Counted from the first letter of the stretch, positions 37,001 through 55,200 are shown. The stretch: DNA of 64,000 nucleotides from Nemertoderma westbladi (GCA_032718475.1 JAUCBJ010003506.1:1-64000), one strand, 5' to 3'. Numbers and translations: made by a program. The notes: generated by a model not told the origin, from the letters alone.

Positions 37001-40000
37001 CCATCATTATTGCCCACAGTACAATTATTATTGTCTCACACTACCAAAATAATTGTGTCACACTACAGTAATTATTGTTGTCTCGCACTGCCATTATTAT
37101 TATCTCACACTACCATTATTATTGTCTCACACTACCATTATTATTGCTCACACTACAATTGTTATTGTCTCACATTACCATTATTATTGTATCACACTAC
37201 AGTTATTATTGTTGTCTCGCAAAACCATCATTATTGCCCACAGTACAATTATTATTGTCTCACACTACCAAAATAATTTTGTCACACTACAGTAATTATT
37301 GTTGTCTCGCACTGCCATTATTATTATCTCACACTACCATTATTATTGTCCCACACTACCATTATTATTGCTCACACTACAATTATTATTGTCTCACACT
37401 ACCATTATAATTGTATCACACTACCATTATTATTATCTCACACTACCATTATTATTGTCTCACACTACCATTATAATTGTCTCGCACTACCATTATTATT
37501 GTCTCACACTACCATTATTTATTGTCTCACACTACCATTATTATTGTCTCACACTACCATTATAATTGTCTCGCACTACCATTATTATTGTCTCACACTA
37601 CCATTATTTATTGTCTCACACTACCATTATTATTATCTCACACTACCATTATTATTGTCTCACACTACAATTATTATTGTATCACACTACCATTATTATT
37701 ATCTCACACTACCATTATTATTGTCTCGCACTACCATTATTATTGCTCACAGTACAATTATTATTGTCTCACACTACCATTATTTATTGTTTCACACTAC
37801 CATTATTATTATCTCACACTACCATTATTATTGTCCCACACAACCATTATTATTGCTCACACTACAATTATTATTGTATCACACTACCATTATTATTGTC
37901 TCACACTATTATTATATTTGTATCACACTACAGTAATTATTGTTGTCTGGCACTGCCATTAGTATTGTCTCACACTACCATTATTATCGTCTCACACTAC
38001 CATTATTATCGTCTCACACTACCATTATAATTGTATCACTCTACCATTATTATTGTCTCACACTATCATTATAATTGTATCACACTACAGTAATTATTGT
38101 TGTATCACACAACCATTATAATTGTATCACACTACAGTAATTATTGTTGTCTCACACTACCATTATAATTGTATCACACTACAGTATTTATTGTTGTCTC
38201 GCACTAACATTACTATTGTCTCACACTACCATGATTATTGTCTCACACTACCATTATAATTGTATCACACAACCATTATAATTGTATCACACAACCATTA
38301 TAATTGTATCACACTACAGTAATTATTGTTGTCTCACACTACCATTATAATTGTATCACACAACCATTATAATTGTCTCACACTACCATTATTATTGTCT
38401 CACACTACCATTATAATTGTATCACACTACCATTATTATTGTCTCACACTACCATTATAATTGTATCACTCTACAGTATTTATTGTTGTCTCGCACTAAC
38501 ATTACTATTGTCTCACACTACCATGATTATTGTCTCACACTACCATTATAATTGTATCACACAACCATTATAATTGTATCACACAACCATTATAATTGTA
38601 TCACACTACAGTTATTATTGTCTCACACTACCATTATTATTGTCTCACACTACCATTATAATTGTATCACACTACAGTATTTATTGTTGTCTCGCACTAA
38701 CATTACTATTGTCTCACACTACCATGATTATTGTCTCACACTACCATTATAATTGTATCACACAACCATTATAATTGTATCACACAACCATTATAATTAT
38801 ATCACACTACAGTAATTATTGTTGTCTCACACTACCATTATAATTGTATCACACTACAGTATTTATTGTTGTCTCCCACTAACATTACTATTGTCTCACA
38901 CTACCATTATAATTGTATCACACAACCATTATAATTGTATCACACAACCATTATAATTGTATCACACTACCATTATTATTGTCTCACACTACAATTATTA
39001 TTGTCTCACACTACCATTTGTATTGTCTCACACTATCATTATAATTGTATCACACTACAGTAATTATTGTTGTCTCGCACTACCATTAGTATTGTCTCAC
39101 ACTACCATGATTATTGTCTCACACTACCATTATAATGGTATCACACTACAGTAATTATTGTTGTCTCACACTACCATTATTTATTGTCTCACACTACCAT
39201 TATTATTATCTCACACTACAATTATTATTGCTCACACTACAATTATTATTGTCTCACATTACCATTATTATTGTCTCACACTACAATTATTATTGTCTCA
39301 CACTACCATTATAATTGTATCACACTACAGTAATTATTGTTGTCTCACACTATCATTATTTATTGTCTCACACTACCATTATTATTATCTCACACTACCA
39401 TTATTATTGCTCACACTACAATTATTATTGTCTCACATTACCATTATTATTGTCTCACACTACAATTATTACTGTCTCACACTACCATTATAATTGTATC
39501 ACACTACTGTAATTATTGTTGTCTCGCACTGCCATTATTATTATCTCACACTACCATTATTATTGTCTCACACTACAATTATTATTGTCTCACACTACCA
39601 TTATAATTGTATCACACTACAGTAATTATTGTTGTCTCACACTATCATTATTTATTGTCTCACACTACCATTATTATTATCTCACACTACTATTATTATT
39701 GCTCACACTACAATTATTATTGTCTCACATTACCATTATTATTGTCTCACACTACAATTATTACTGTCTCACACTACCATTATAATTGTATCACACTACT
39801 GTAATTATTGTTGTCTCGCACTGCCATTATTATTATCTCACACTACCATTATTATTGTCTCACACTACAATTATTATTGTCTCACACTACCATTATAATT
39901 GTATCACACTACAGTAATTATTATTGTCTCACACTACCATTATTATTATCTCACACTACCATTATTATTGTCTCACACTACCATTATTATTGTATCACAC

Positions 40001-40099
40001 AACCATTATAATTGTATCACACAACCATTATAATTGTATCACACTACAGTAATTATTGTTGTCTCACACTACCATTATAATTGTATCACACAACCATTA

Positions 40100-43000
40100 T
40101 AATTGTATCACACAACCATTATAATTGTATCACACTACAGTAATTATTGTTGTCTCACACTACCATTATAATTGTATCACACTACAGTATTTATTGTTGT
40201 CTCGCACTAACATTACTATTGTCTCACACTACCATGATTATTGTCTCACACTACCATTATAATTGTATCACACAACCATTATAATTGTATCACACAACCA
40301 TTATAATTGTATCACACTACAGTAATTATTGTTGTCTCACACTACCATTATAATTGTATCACACAACCATTATAATTGTCTCACACTACCATTATTATTG
40401 TCTCACACTACCATTATAATTGTATCACACTACCATTATTATTGTCTCACACTACCATTATAATTGTATCACTCTACAGTATTTATTGTTGTCTCGCACT
40501 AACATTACTATTGTCTCACACTACCATGATTATTGTCTCACACCACCATTATAATTGTATCACACAACCATTATAATTGTATCACACAACCATTATAATT
40601 GTATCACAGTACAGTAATTATTGTTGTCTCACACTACCATTATAATTGTATCACACTACAGTATTTATTGTTGTCTCGCACTAACATTACTATTGTCTCA
40701 CACTACCATGATTATTGTCTCACACTACCATTATAATTGTATCACACAACCATTATAATTGTATCACACAACCATTATAATTGTATCACACTACAGTTAT
40801 TATTGTCTCACACTACCATTATTATTGTCTCACACTACCATTATTATTGTCTCACACTACCATTATTATTGCTCACACTACAATTATTATTGTCTCACAC
40901 TACCATTATAATTGTATCACACTACAGTTATTATTGTTGTCTCGCAAAACCATCATTATTGCCCACAGTACAATTATTATTGTCTCACACTACCAAAATA
41001 ATTGTGTCACACTACAGTAATTATTGTTGTCTCGCACTGCCATTATTATTATCTCATACTACCATTATTATTGTCTCACACTACCATTATTATTGTCTCA
41101 CACTACAATTATTATTGTCTCACACTACCATTATAATTGTATCACACTACCATTATTATTATCTCACACTACCATTATTATTGTCTCACACTACCATTAT
41201 AATTGTCTCGCACTACCATTATTGTTGTCTCACACTACCATTATGTATTGTCTCACACTACCATTATTATTGTCTCACACTACCATTATAATTGTCTTAC
41301 ACTACCATTATTATTGTCTCACATTACCATTATTATTGTCTCACACTACCATTATAATTGTATAACACAACCATTATAATTGTATCACACAACCATTATA
41401 ATTGTATCACACTACAGTTATTATTGTCTCACACTACCATTATTATTGTCTCACACTACCCTTATAATTGTATCACACTACAGTATTTATTGCTGTCTCG
41501 CACTAACATTACTATTGTCTCACACTACCATGATTATTGTCTCACACTACCATTATAATTGTATCACACAACCATTATAATTGTATCACACAACCGTTAT
41601 AATTGTATGACACTACAGTAATTATTGTTGTCTCACACTACCATTATAATTGTATCACACTACAGTATTTATTGTTGTCTCGCACTAACATTACTATTGT
41701 TTCACACTACCATTATAATTGTATCACACAACCATTATAATTGTATCACACAACCATTATAATTGTATCACACTACCATTATTATTGTCTCACACTACAA
41801 TTATTATTGTCCCACACTACCATTTGTATTGTCTCACACTATCATTATAATTGTATCACACTACAGTATTTATTGTTGTCTCGCACTAACATTACTATTG
41901 TCTCACACTACCATTATTATTGTCTCACACTACAATTATTATTGTCCCACACTACCATTTGTATTGTCTCACACTATCATTATAATTGTATCACACTACA
42001 GTATTTATTGTTGTCTCGCACTAACATTACTATTGTCTCACACTACCATGATTATTGTCTCACACTACCATTATAATTGTATCACACAACCATTATAATT
42101 GTATTACACAACCATTATAATTGTATCACACTACAGTAATTTTTGTTGTCTCACACTACCATTATAATTGTATCACACTACAGTATTTATTGTTGTCTCG
42201 CACTAACATTACTATTGTCTCACACTACCATGATTATTGTCTCACACTACCATTATAATTGTATCACACAACCATTATAATTGTATCACACAACCATTAT
42301 AATTGTATCACACTACAGTAATTATTGTTGTCTCACACTACCATTATAATTGTATCACACAACCATTATAATTGTCTCACACTACCATTATTATTGTCTC
42401 ACACTACCATTATAATTGTATCACACTACCATTATTATTGTCTCACACTACCATTATAATTGTATCACTCTACAGTATTTATTGTTGTCTCGCACTAACA
42501 TTACTATTGTCTCACACTACCATGATTATTGTCTCACACCACCATTATAATTGTATCACACAACCATTATAATTGTATCACACAACCATTATAATTGTAT
42601 CACAGTACAGTAATTATTGTTGTCTCACACTACCATTATAATTGTATCACACTACAGTATTTATTGTTGTCTCGCACTAACATTACTATTGTCTCACACT
42701 ACCATGATTATTGTCTCACACTACCATTATAATTGTATCACACAACCATTATAATTGTATCACACAACCATTATAATTGTATCACACTACAGTTATTATT
42801 GTCTCACACTACCATTATTATTGTCTCACACTACCATTATTATTGTCTCACACTACCATTATTATTGCTCACACTACAATTATTATTGTCTCACACTACC
42901 ATTATAATTGTATCACACTACAGTTATTATTGTTGTCTCGCAAAACCATCATTATTGCCCACAGTACAATTATTATTGTCTCACACTACCAAAATAATTG

Positions 43001-46000
43001 TGTCACACTACAGTAATTATTGTTGTCTCGCACTGCCATTATTATTATCTCATACTACCATTATTATTGTCTCACACTACCATTATTATTGTCTCACACT
43101 ACAATTATTATTGTCTCACACTACCATTATAATTGTATCACACTACCATTATTATTATCTCACACTACCATTATTATTGTCTCACACTACCATTATAATT
43201 GTCTCGCACTACCATTATTGTTGTCTCACACTACCATTATGTATTGTCTCACACTACCATTATTATTGTCTCACACTACCATTATAATTGTCTTACACTA
43301 CCATTATTATTGTCTCACATTACCATTATTATTGTCTCACACTACCATTATAATTGTATAACACAACCATTATAATTGTATCACACAACCATTATAATTG
43401 TATCACACTACAGTTATTATTGTCTCACACTACCATTATTATTGTCTCACACTACCCTTATAATTGTATCACACTACAGTATTTATTGCTGTCTCGCACT
43501 AACATTACTATTGTCTCACACTACCATGATTATTGTCTCACACTACCATTATAATTGTATCACACAACCATTATAATTGTATCACACAACCGTTATAATT
43601 GTATGACACTACAGTAATTATTGTTGTCTCACACTACCATTATAATTGTATCACACTACAGTATTTATTGTTGTCTCGCACTAACATTACTATTGTTTCA
43701 CACTACCATTATAATTGTATCACACAACCATTATAATTGTATCACACAACCATTATAATTGTATCACACTACCATTATTATTGTCTCACACTACAATTAT
43801 TATTGTCCCACACTACCATTTGTATTGTCTCACACTATCATTATAATTGTATCACACTACAGTATTTATTGTTGTCTCGCACTAACATTACTATTGTCTC
43901 ACACTACCATTATTATTGTCTCACACTACAATTATTATTGTCCCACACTACCATTTGTATTGTCTCACACTATCATTATAATTGTATCACACTACAGTAT
44001 TTATTGTTGTCTCGCACTAACATTACTATTGTCTCACACTACCATGATTATTGTCTCACACTACCATTATAATTGTATCACACAACCATTATAATTGTAT
44101 TACACAACCATTATAATTGTATCACACTACAGTAATTTTTGTTGTCTCACACTACCATTATAATTGTATCACACTACAGTATTTATTGTTGTCTCGCACT
44201 AACATTACTATTGTCTCACACTACCATGATTATTGTCTCACACTACCATTATAATTGTATCACACAACCATTATAATTGTATCACACAACCATTATAATT
44301 GTATCACACTACAGTAATTATTGTTGTCTCACACTACCATTATAATTGTATCACACAACCATTATAATTGTCTCACACTACCATTATTATTGTCTCACAC
44401 TACCATTATAATTGTATCACACTACCATTATTATTGTCTCACACTACCATTATAATTGTATCACTCTACAGTATTTATTGTTGTCTCGCACTAACATTAC
44501 TATTGTCTCACACTACCATGATTATTGTCTCACACCACCATTATAATTGTATCACACAACCATTATAATTGTATCACACAACCATTATAATTGTATCACA
44601 GTACAGTAATTATTGTTGTCTCACACTACCATTATAATTGTATCACACTACAGTATTTATTGTTGTCTCGCACTAACATTACTATTGTCTCACACTACCA
44701 TGATTATTGTCTCACACTACCATTATAATTGTATCACACAACCATTATAATTGTATCACACAACCATTATAATTGTATCACACTACAGTTATTATTGTCT
44801 CACACTACCATTATTATTGTCTCACACTACCATTATTATTGTCTCACACTACCATTATTATTGCTCACACTACAATTATTATTGTCTCACACTACCATTA
44901 TAATTGTATCACACTACAGTTATTATTGTTGTCTCGCAAAACCATCATTATTGCCCACAGTACAATTATTATTGTCTCACACTACCAAAATAATTGTGTC
45001 ACACTACAGTAATTATTGTTGTCTCGCACTGCCATTATTATTATCTCATACTACCATTATTATTGTCTCACACTACCATTATTATTGTCTCACACTACAA
45101 TTATTATTGTCTCACACTACCATTATAATTGTATCACACTACCATTATTATTATCTCACACTACCATTATTATTGTCTCACACTACCATTATAATTGTCT
45201 CGCACTACCATTATTGTTGTCTCACACTACCATTATGTATTGTCTCACACTACCATTATTATTGTCTCACACTACCATTATAATTGTCTTACACTACCAT
45301 TATTATTGTCTCACATTACCATTATTATTGTCTCACACTACCATTATAATTGTATAACACAACCATTATAATTGTATCACACAACCATTATAATTGTATC
45401 ACACTACAGTTATTATTGTCTCACACTACCATTATTATTGTCTCACACTACCCTTATAATTGTATCACACTACAGTATTTATTGCTGTCTCGCACTAACA
45501 TTACTATTGTCTCACACTACCATGATTATTGTCTCACACTACCATTATAATTGTATCACACAACCATTATAATTGTATCACACAACCGTTATAATTGTAT
45601 GACACTACAGTAATTATTGTTGTCTCACACTACCATTATAATTGTATCACACTACAGTATTTATTGTTGTCTCGCACTAACATTACTATTGTTTCACACT
45701 ACCATTATAATTGTATCACACAACCATTATAATTGTATCACACAACCATTATAATTGTATCACACTACCATTATTATTGTCTCACACTACAATTATTATT
45801 GTCCCACACTACCATTTGTATTGTCTCACACTATCATTATAATTGTATCACACTACAGTATTTATTGTTGTCTCGCACTAACATTACTATTGTCTCACAC
45901 TACCATTATTATTGTCTCACACTACAATTATTATTGTCCCACACTACCATTTGTATTGTCTCACACTATCATTATAATTGTATCACACTACAGTATTTAT

Positions 46001-46090
46001 TGTTGTCTCGCACTAACATTACTATTGTCTCACACTACCATGATTATTGTCTCACACTACCATTATAATTGTATCACACAACCATTATAA
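40100..46090 (+). repeat. Three tandem copies of a 1,996-bp satellite super-repeat
   Basis: The rare variant CACACCACC starts at 40539, 42535 and 44531, spaced exactly 1,996 bases. Other rare variants, such as a unit with GTATGACACTAC near 41608, 43604 and 45600, repeat at the same spacing. A single further copy of the CACACCACC marker lies at 30575, 9,964 bases before the first. Copies 2 and 3 share a TAATTTTTG variant (about 42137 and 44133). Confidence 0.85.
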
Positions 46091-49000
46091 TTGTATCACA
46101 CAACCATTATAATTGTATCACACTACAGTAATTATTGTTGTCTCACAATACCATTATAATTGTATCACACTACTGTATTTATTGTTGTCTCGCACTAACA
46201 TTACTATTGTCTCACACTACCATTATAATTGTATCACACAACCATTATAATTGTATCACACAACCATTATAATTGTCTCACACTACCATTATTATTGTCT
46301 CACACTACCATTATAATTGTATCACACTACCATTATTATTGTCTCACACTACCATTATAATTGTATCACACTACAGTATTTATTGTTGTCTCGCACTAAC
46401 ATTACTATTGTCTCACACTACCGTGATTATTGTCTCACACTACCATTATAATTGTATCACACAACCTTTATAATTGTATCACACAACCATTATAATTGTA
46501 TCACACTACAGTAATTATTGTTGTCTCACACTACCATTATAATTGTATCACACTACAGTATTTATTGTTGTCTCACACTAACATTACTATTGTCTCACAC
46601 TACCATGATTATTGTCTCACACTACCATTATAATTGTATCACACAACCATTATAATTGTATCACACAACCATTATAATTGTATCACACTACAGTATTTAT
46701 TGTTGTCTCGCACTAACATTACTATTGTCTCACACTACCATGATTATTGTTTCACACTACCATTATAATTGTATCACACAACCATTATAATTGTATCACA
46801 CAACCATTATAATTGTATCACACTACAGTAATTATTGTTGTCTCACACTACCATTATAATTGTATCACACTACAGTATTTATTGTTGTCTCGCACTAACA
46901 TTACTATTGTCTCACACTACCATTATAATTGTATCACACAACCATTATAATTGTATCACACAACCATTATAATTGTATCACACTACCATTATTATTGTCT
47001 CACACTACAATTATTATTGTCCCACACTACCATTTGTATTGTCTCACACTATCATTATAATTGTATCACACTACAGTAATTATTGTTGTCTCGCACTACC
47101 ATAAGTATTGTCTCACACTACCATGATTATTGTCTCACACTACCATTATAATGGTATCACATTACAGTAATTATTGTTGTCTCACACTACCATTATTTAT
47201 TGTCTCACACTACCATTATTATTATCTCACACTGCCATTATTATTGCTCACACTACAATTATTATTGTCTCACATTACCATTATTATTGTCTCACACTAC
47301 AATTATTATTGTCTCACACTACCATTATAATTGTATCACACTACAGTAATTATTGTTGTCTCACACTACCATTATTTATTGTCTCACACTACCATTATTA
47401 TTATCTCACACTACCATTATTATTGCTCACACTACAATTATTATTGTCTCACATTACCATTATTATTGTCTCACACTACAATTATTACTGTCTCACACTA
47501 CCATTATAATTGTATCACACTGCTGTAATTATTGTTGTCTCGCACTGCCATTATTATTATCTCACACTACCATTATTATTGTCTCACACTACAATTATTA
47601 TTGTCTCACATTACCATTATAATTGTATCACACTACAGTAATTATTATTGTCTCACACTACCATTATTATTATCTCACACTACCATTATTATTGTCTCAC
47701 ACTACCATTATTATTGTCTCACACGACCATTATTATTGCTCACACTACAATTATTATTGTCTCACCCTACCATTATTATTGTCTCACACTACCATTATTA
47801 TTGCTCACACTACAATTATTATTGTCTCACACTACCATTATAATTGTATCACACTACAGTTATTATTGTTGTCTCGCAAAACCATCATTATTGCCCACAG
47901 TACAATTATTATTGTCTCACACTACCAAAATAATTGTGTCACACTACAGTAATTATTGTTGTCTCGCACTGCCATTATTATTATCTCACACTACCATTAT
48001 TATTGTCTCACACTACCATTATTATTGCTCACACTGCAATTGTTATTGTCTCACATTACCATTATTATTGTATCACACTACAGTTATTATTGTTGTCTCG
48101 CAAAACCATCATTATTGCCCACAGTACAATTATTATTGTCTCACACTACCAAAATAATTGTGTCACACTACAGTAATTATTGTTGTCTCGCACTGCCATT
48201 ATTATTATCTCATACTACCATTATTATTGTCTCACACTACCATTATTATTGTCTCACACTACAATTATTATTGTCTCACACTACCATTATAATTGTATCA
48301 CACTACCATTATTATTATCTCACACTACCATTATTATTGTCTCACACTACCATTATAATTGTCTCGCACTACCATTATTGTTGTCTCACACTACCATTAT
48401 GTATTGTCTCACACTACCATTATTATTGTCTCACACTACCATTATAATTGTCTTACACTACCATTATTATTGTCTCACATTACCATTATTATTGTCTCAC
48501 ACTACCATTATAATTGTATAACACAACCATTATAATTGTATCACACAACCATTATAATTGTATCACACTACAGTTATTATTGTCTCACACTACCATTATT
48601 ATTGTCTCACACTACCCTTATAATTGTATCACACTACAGTATTTATTGTTGTCTCGCACTAACATTACTATTGTCTCACACTACCATGATTATTGTCTCA
48701 CACTACCATTATAATTGTATCACACAACCATTATAATTGTATCACATTACCATTATTATTGTCTCACACTACCATTATTATTGTCTCACACTACCATTAT
48801 AATTGTATCACACTACCATTATTATTGTCTCACACTACCATTATAATTGTATCACACTACAGTATTTATTGTTGTCTCGCACTAACATTACTATTGTCTC
48901 ACACTACCATGATTATTGTCTCACACTACCATTATAATTGTATCACACAACCTTTATAATTGTATTACACAACCATTATAATTGTATCACACTACAGTAA

Positions 49001-50701
49001 TTATTGTTGTCTCACACTACCATTATAATTGTATCACACTACAGTATTTATTGTTGTCTCGCACTAACATTACTATTGTCTCACACTACCATGATTATTG
49101 TCTCACACTACCATTATAATTGTATCACACAACCATTATAATTGTATCACACAACCATTATAATTGTATCACACTACATTTATTATTGTCTCAAACTACC
49201 ATTATTATTGTCTCACACTACCATTATAATTGTATCACACTACAGTATTTATTGCTGTCTCGCACTAACATTACTATTGTCTCACACTACCATGATTATT
49301 GTCTCACACTACCATTATAATTGTATCACACAACCATTATAATTGTATCACACAACCATTATAATTGTATCACACTACAGTAATTATTGTTGTCTCACAC
49401 TACCATTATAATTGTATCACACTACAGTATTTATTGTTGTCTCGCACTAACATTACTATTGTTTCACACTACCATTATAATTGTATCACACAACCATTAT
49501 AATTGTATCACACAACCATTATAATTGTATCACACTACCATTATTATTGTCTCACACTACAATTATTATTGTCCCACACTACCATTTGTATTGTCTCACA
49601 CTATCATTATAATTGTATCACACTACAGTATTTATTGTTGTCTCGCACTAACATTACTATTGTCTCACACTACCATGATTATTGTCTCACACTACCATTA
49701 TAATTGTATCACACAACCATTATAATTGTATCACACAACCATTATAATTGTATCACACTACAGTAATTATTGTTGTCTCACAATACCATTATAATTGTAT
49801 CACACTACAGTATTTATTGTTGTCTCGCACTAACATTACTATTGTCTCACACTACCATTATAATTGTATCACACAACCATTATAATTGTATCACACAACC
49901 ATTATAATTGTCTCACACTACCATTATTATTGTCTCACACTACCATTATAATTGTATCACACTACCATTATTATTGTCTCACACTACCATTATAATTGTA
50001 TCACTCTACAATATTTATTGTTGTCTCGCACTAACATTACTATTGTCTCACACTACCATGATTATTGTCTCACACTACCATTATAATTGTATCACACAAC
50101 CATTATAATTGTATCACACAACCATTATAATTGTATCACACTACAGTAATTATTATTGTCTCACACTACCATTATAATTGTATCACTCTACAGTATTTAT
50201 TGTTGTCTCGCACTAACATTACTATTGTCTCACACTACCATGATTATTGTCTCACACTACCATTATAATTGTATCACACAACCATTATAATTGTATCACA
50301 CAACCATTATAATTGTATCACACTACAGTAATTATTGTTGTCTCACAATACCATTATAATTGTATCACACTACAGTATTTATTGTTGTCTCGCACTAACA
50401 TTACTATTGTCTCACACTACCATTATAATTGTATCACACAACCATTATAATTGTATCACACAACCATTATAATTGTCTCACACTACCATTATTATTGTCT
50501 CACACTACCATTATAATTGTATCACACTACCATTATTATTGTCTCACACTACCATTATAATTGTATCACTCTACAATATTTATTGTTGTCTCGCACTAAC
50601 ATTACTATTGTCTCACACTACCATGATTATTGTCTCACACTACCATTATAATTGTATCACACAACCATTATAATTGTATCACACAACCATTATAATTGTA
50701 T

Positions 50702-50883
50702 CACACTACAGTAATTATTGTTGTCTCACACTACCATTATAATTGTATCACACTACAGTATTTATTGTTGTCTCGCACTAACATTACTATTGTCTCACAC
50801 TACCATGATTATTGTCTCACACTACCATTATAATTGTATCACACAACCATTATAATTGTATCACACAACCATTATAATTGTAT
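50702..50883 (+). repeat. Example of the 182-bp higher-order repeat (eight monomers)
   Basis: Eight monomers in fixed order: the 25-bp CAGTAATT type, CCATTATAATTG type, 25-bp CAGTATTT type, CGCACTAACATT type, CCATGATT type, CCATTATAATTG type, then two CACACAACC type. Six units of 22 and two of 25 give 182 bp. The next CAGTAATT unit begins at 50884, exactly 182 bases later. This order recurs many times through the array. Confidence 0.85.
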
Positions 50884-52230
50884 CACACTACAGTAATTAT
50901 TGTTGTCTCACACTACCATTATAATTGTATCACACAACCATTATAATTGTCTCACACTACCATTATTATTGTCTCACACTACCATTATAATTGTATCACA
51001 CTACCATTATTATTGTCTCACACTACCATTATAATTGTATCACTCTACAGTATTTATTGTTGTCTCGCACTAACATTACTATTGTCTCACACTACCATGA
51101 TTATTGTCTCACACTACCATTATAATTGTATCACACAACCATTATAATTGTATCACACAACCATTATAATTGTATCACAGTACAGTAATTATTGTTGTCT
51201 CACACTACCATTATAATTGTATCACACTACAGTATTTATTGTTGTCTCGCACTAACATTACTATTGTCTCACACTACCATGATTATTGTCTCACACTACC
51301 ATTATAATTGTATCACACAACCATTATAATTGTATCACACAACCATTATAATTGTCTCACACTACTATTATTATTGTCTCACACTACCATTATAATTGTA
51401 TCACACTACCATTATTATTGTCTCACACTACCATTATAATTGTATCACTCTACAATATTTATTGTTGTCTCGCACTAACATTACTATTGTCTCACACTAC
51501 CATGATTATTGTCTCACACTACCATTATAATTGTATCACACAACCATTATAATTGTATCACACAACCATTATAATTGTATCACACTACAGTAATTATTGT
51601 TGTCTCACACTACCATTATAATTGTATCACACTACAGTATTTATTGTTGTCTCGCACTAACATTACTATTGTCTCACACTACCATGATTATTGTCTCACA
51701 TTACCATTATAATTGTATCACACAACCATTATAATTGTATCACACAACCATTATAATTGTATCACACTACAGTAATTATTGTTGTCTCACACTACCATTA
51801 TAATTGTATCACACAACCATTATAATTGTCTCACACTACCATTATTATTGTCTCACACTACCATTATAATTGTATCACACTACCATTATTATTGTCTCAC
51901 ACTACCATTATAATTGTATCACTCTACAGTATTTATTGTTGTCTCGCACTAACATTACTATTGTCTCACACTACCATGATTATTGTCTCACACTACCATT
52001 ATAATTGTATCACACAACCATTATAATTGTATCACACAACCATTATAATTGTATCACAGTACAGTAATTATTGTTGTCTCACACTACCATTATAATTGTA
52101 TCACACTACAGTATTTATTGTTGTCTCGCACTAACATTACTATTGTCTCACACTACCATGATTATTGTCTCACACTACCATTATAATTGTATCACACAAC
52201 CATTATAATTGTATCACACAACCATTATAA

Positions 52231-55200
52231 TTGTATCACACTACAGTTATTATTGTCTCACACTACCATTATTATTGTCTCACACTACCATTATTATTGC
52301 TCACACTACAATTATTATTGTCTCACACTACCATTATAATTGTATCACACTACAGTTATTATTGTTACCATTATTATTGTCTCACACTACCATTATTATT
52401 GCTCACACTACAATTATTATTGTCTCACACTACCATTATAATTGTATCACACTACAGTTATTATTGTTGTCTCGCAAAACCATCATTATTGCCCACAGTA
52501 CAATTATTATTGTCTCACACTACCAAAATAATTGTGTCACACTACAGTAATTATTGTTGTCTCGCACTGCCATTATTATTATCTCACACTACCATTATTA
52601 TTGTCTCACACTACCATTATTATTGCTCACACTACAATTGTTATTGTCTCACATTACCATTATTATTGTATCACACTACAGTTATTATTGTTGTCTCGCA
52701 AAACCATCATTATTGCCCACAGTACAATTATTATTGTCTCACACTACCAAAATAATTTTGTCACACTACAGTAATTATTGTTGTCTCGCACTGCCATTAT
52801 TATTATCTCACACTACCATTATTATTGTCCCACACTACCATTATTATTGCTCACACTACAATTATTATTGTCTCACACTACCATTATAATTGTATCACAC
52901 TACCATTATTATTATCTCACACTACCATTATTATTGTCTCACACTACCATTATAATTGTCTCGCACTACCATTATTATTGTCTCACACTACCATTATTTA
53001 TTGTCTCACACTACCATTATTATTGTCTCACACTACCATTATAATTGTCTCGCACTACCATTATTATTGTCTCACACTACCATTATTTATTGTCTCACAC
53101 TACCATTATTATTATCTCACACTACCATTATTATTGTCTCACACTACAATTATTATTGTATCACACTACCATTATTATTATCTCACACTACCATTATTAT
53201 TGTCTCGCACTACCATTATTATTGCTCACAGTACAATTATTATTGTCTCACACTACCATTATTTATTGTCTCACACTACCATTATTATTATCTCACACTA
53301 CCATTATTATTGTCCCACACAACCATTATTATTGCTCACACTACAATTATTATTGTATCACACTACCATTATTATTGTCTCACACTATTATTATATTTGT
53401 ATCACACTACAGTAATTATTGTTGTCTGGCACTGCCATTAGTATTGTCTCACACTACCATTATTATCGTCTCACACTACCATTATTATCGTCTCACACTA
53501 CCATTATAATTGTATCACTCTACCATTATTATTGTCTCACACTATCATTATAATTGTATCACACTACAGTAATTATTGTTGTATCACACAACCATTATAA
53601 TTGTATCACACTACAGTAATTATTGTTGTCTCACACTACCATTATAATTGTATCACACTACAGTATTTATTGTTGTCTCGCACTAACATTACTATTGTCT
53701 CACACTACCATGATTATTGTCTCACACTACCATTATAATTGTATCACACAACCATTATAATTGTATCACACAACCATTATAATTGTATCACACTACAGTA
53801 ATTATTGTTGTCTCACACTACCATTATAATTGTATCACACAACCATTATAATTGTCTCACACTACCATTATTATTGTCTCGCACTAACATTACTATTGTC
53901 TCACACTACCATGATTATTGTCTCACACTACCATTATAATTGTATCACACAACCATTATAATTGTATCACACAACCATTATAATTGTATCACACTACAGT
54001 AATTATTGTTGTCTCACAATACCATTATAATTGTATCACACTACTGTATTTATTGTTGTCTCGCACTAACATTACTATTGTCTCACACTACCATTATAAT
54101 TGTATCACACAACCATTATAATTGTATCACACAACCATTATAATTGTCTCACACTACCATTATTATTGTCTCACACTACCATTATAATTGTATCACACTA
54201 CCATTATTATTGTCTCACACTACCATTATAATTGTATCACACTACAGTATTTATTGTTGTCTCGCACTAACATTACTATTGTCTCACACTACCGTGATTA
54301 TTGTCTCACACTACCATTATAATTGTATCACACAACCTTTATAATTGTATCACACAACCATTATAATTGTATCACACTACAGTAATTATTGTTGTCTCAC
54401 ACTACCATTATAATTGTATCACACTACAGTATTTATTGTTGTCTCGCACTAACATTACTATTGTCTCACACTACCGTGATTATTGTCTCACACTACCATT
54501 ATAATTGTATCACACAACCTTTATAATTGTATCACACAACCATTATAATTGTATCACACTACAGTAATTATTGTTGTCTCACACTACCATTATAATTGTA
54601 TCACACTACAGTATTTATTGTTGTCTCACACTAACATTACTATTGTCTCACACTACCATGATTATTGTCTCACACTACCATTATAATTGTATCACACAAC
54701 CATTATAATTGTATCACACAACCATTATAATTGTATCACTCTACAGTATTTATTGTTGTCTCGCACTAACATTACTATTGTCTCACACTACCATGATTAT
54801 TGTCTCACACTACCATTATAATTGTATCACACAACCATTATAATTGTATCACACAACCATTATAATTGTATCACAGTACAGTAATTATTGTTGTCTCACA
54901 CTACCATTATAATTGTATCACACTACAGTATTTATTGTTGTCTCGCACTAACATTACTATTGTCTCACACTACCATGATTATTGTCTCACACTACCATTA
55001 TAATTGTATCACACAACCATTATAATTGTATCACACAACCATTATAATTGTCTCACACTACCATTATTATTGTCTCACACTACCATTATAATTGTATCAC
55101 ACTACCATTATTATTGTCTCACACTACCATTATAATTGTATCACTCTACAATATTTATTGTTGTCTCGCACTAACATTACTATTGTCTCACACTACCATG

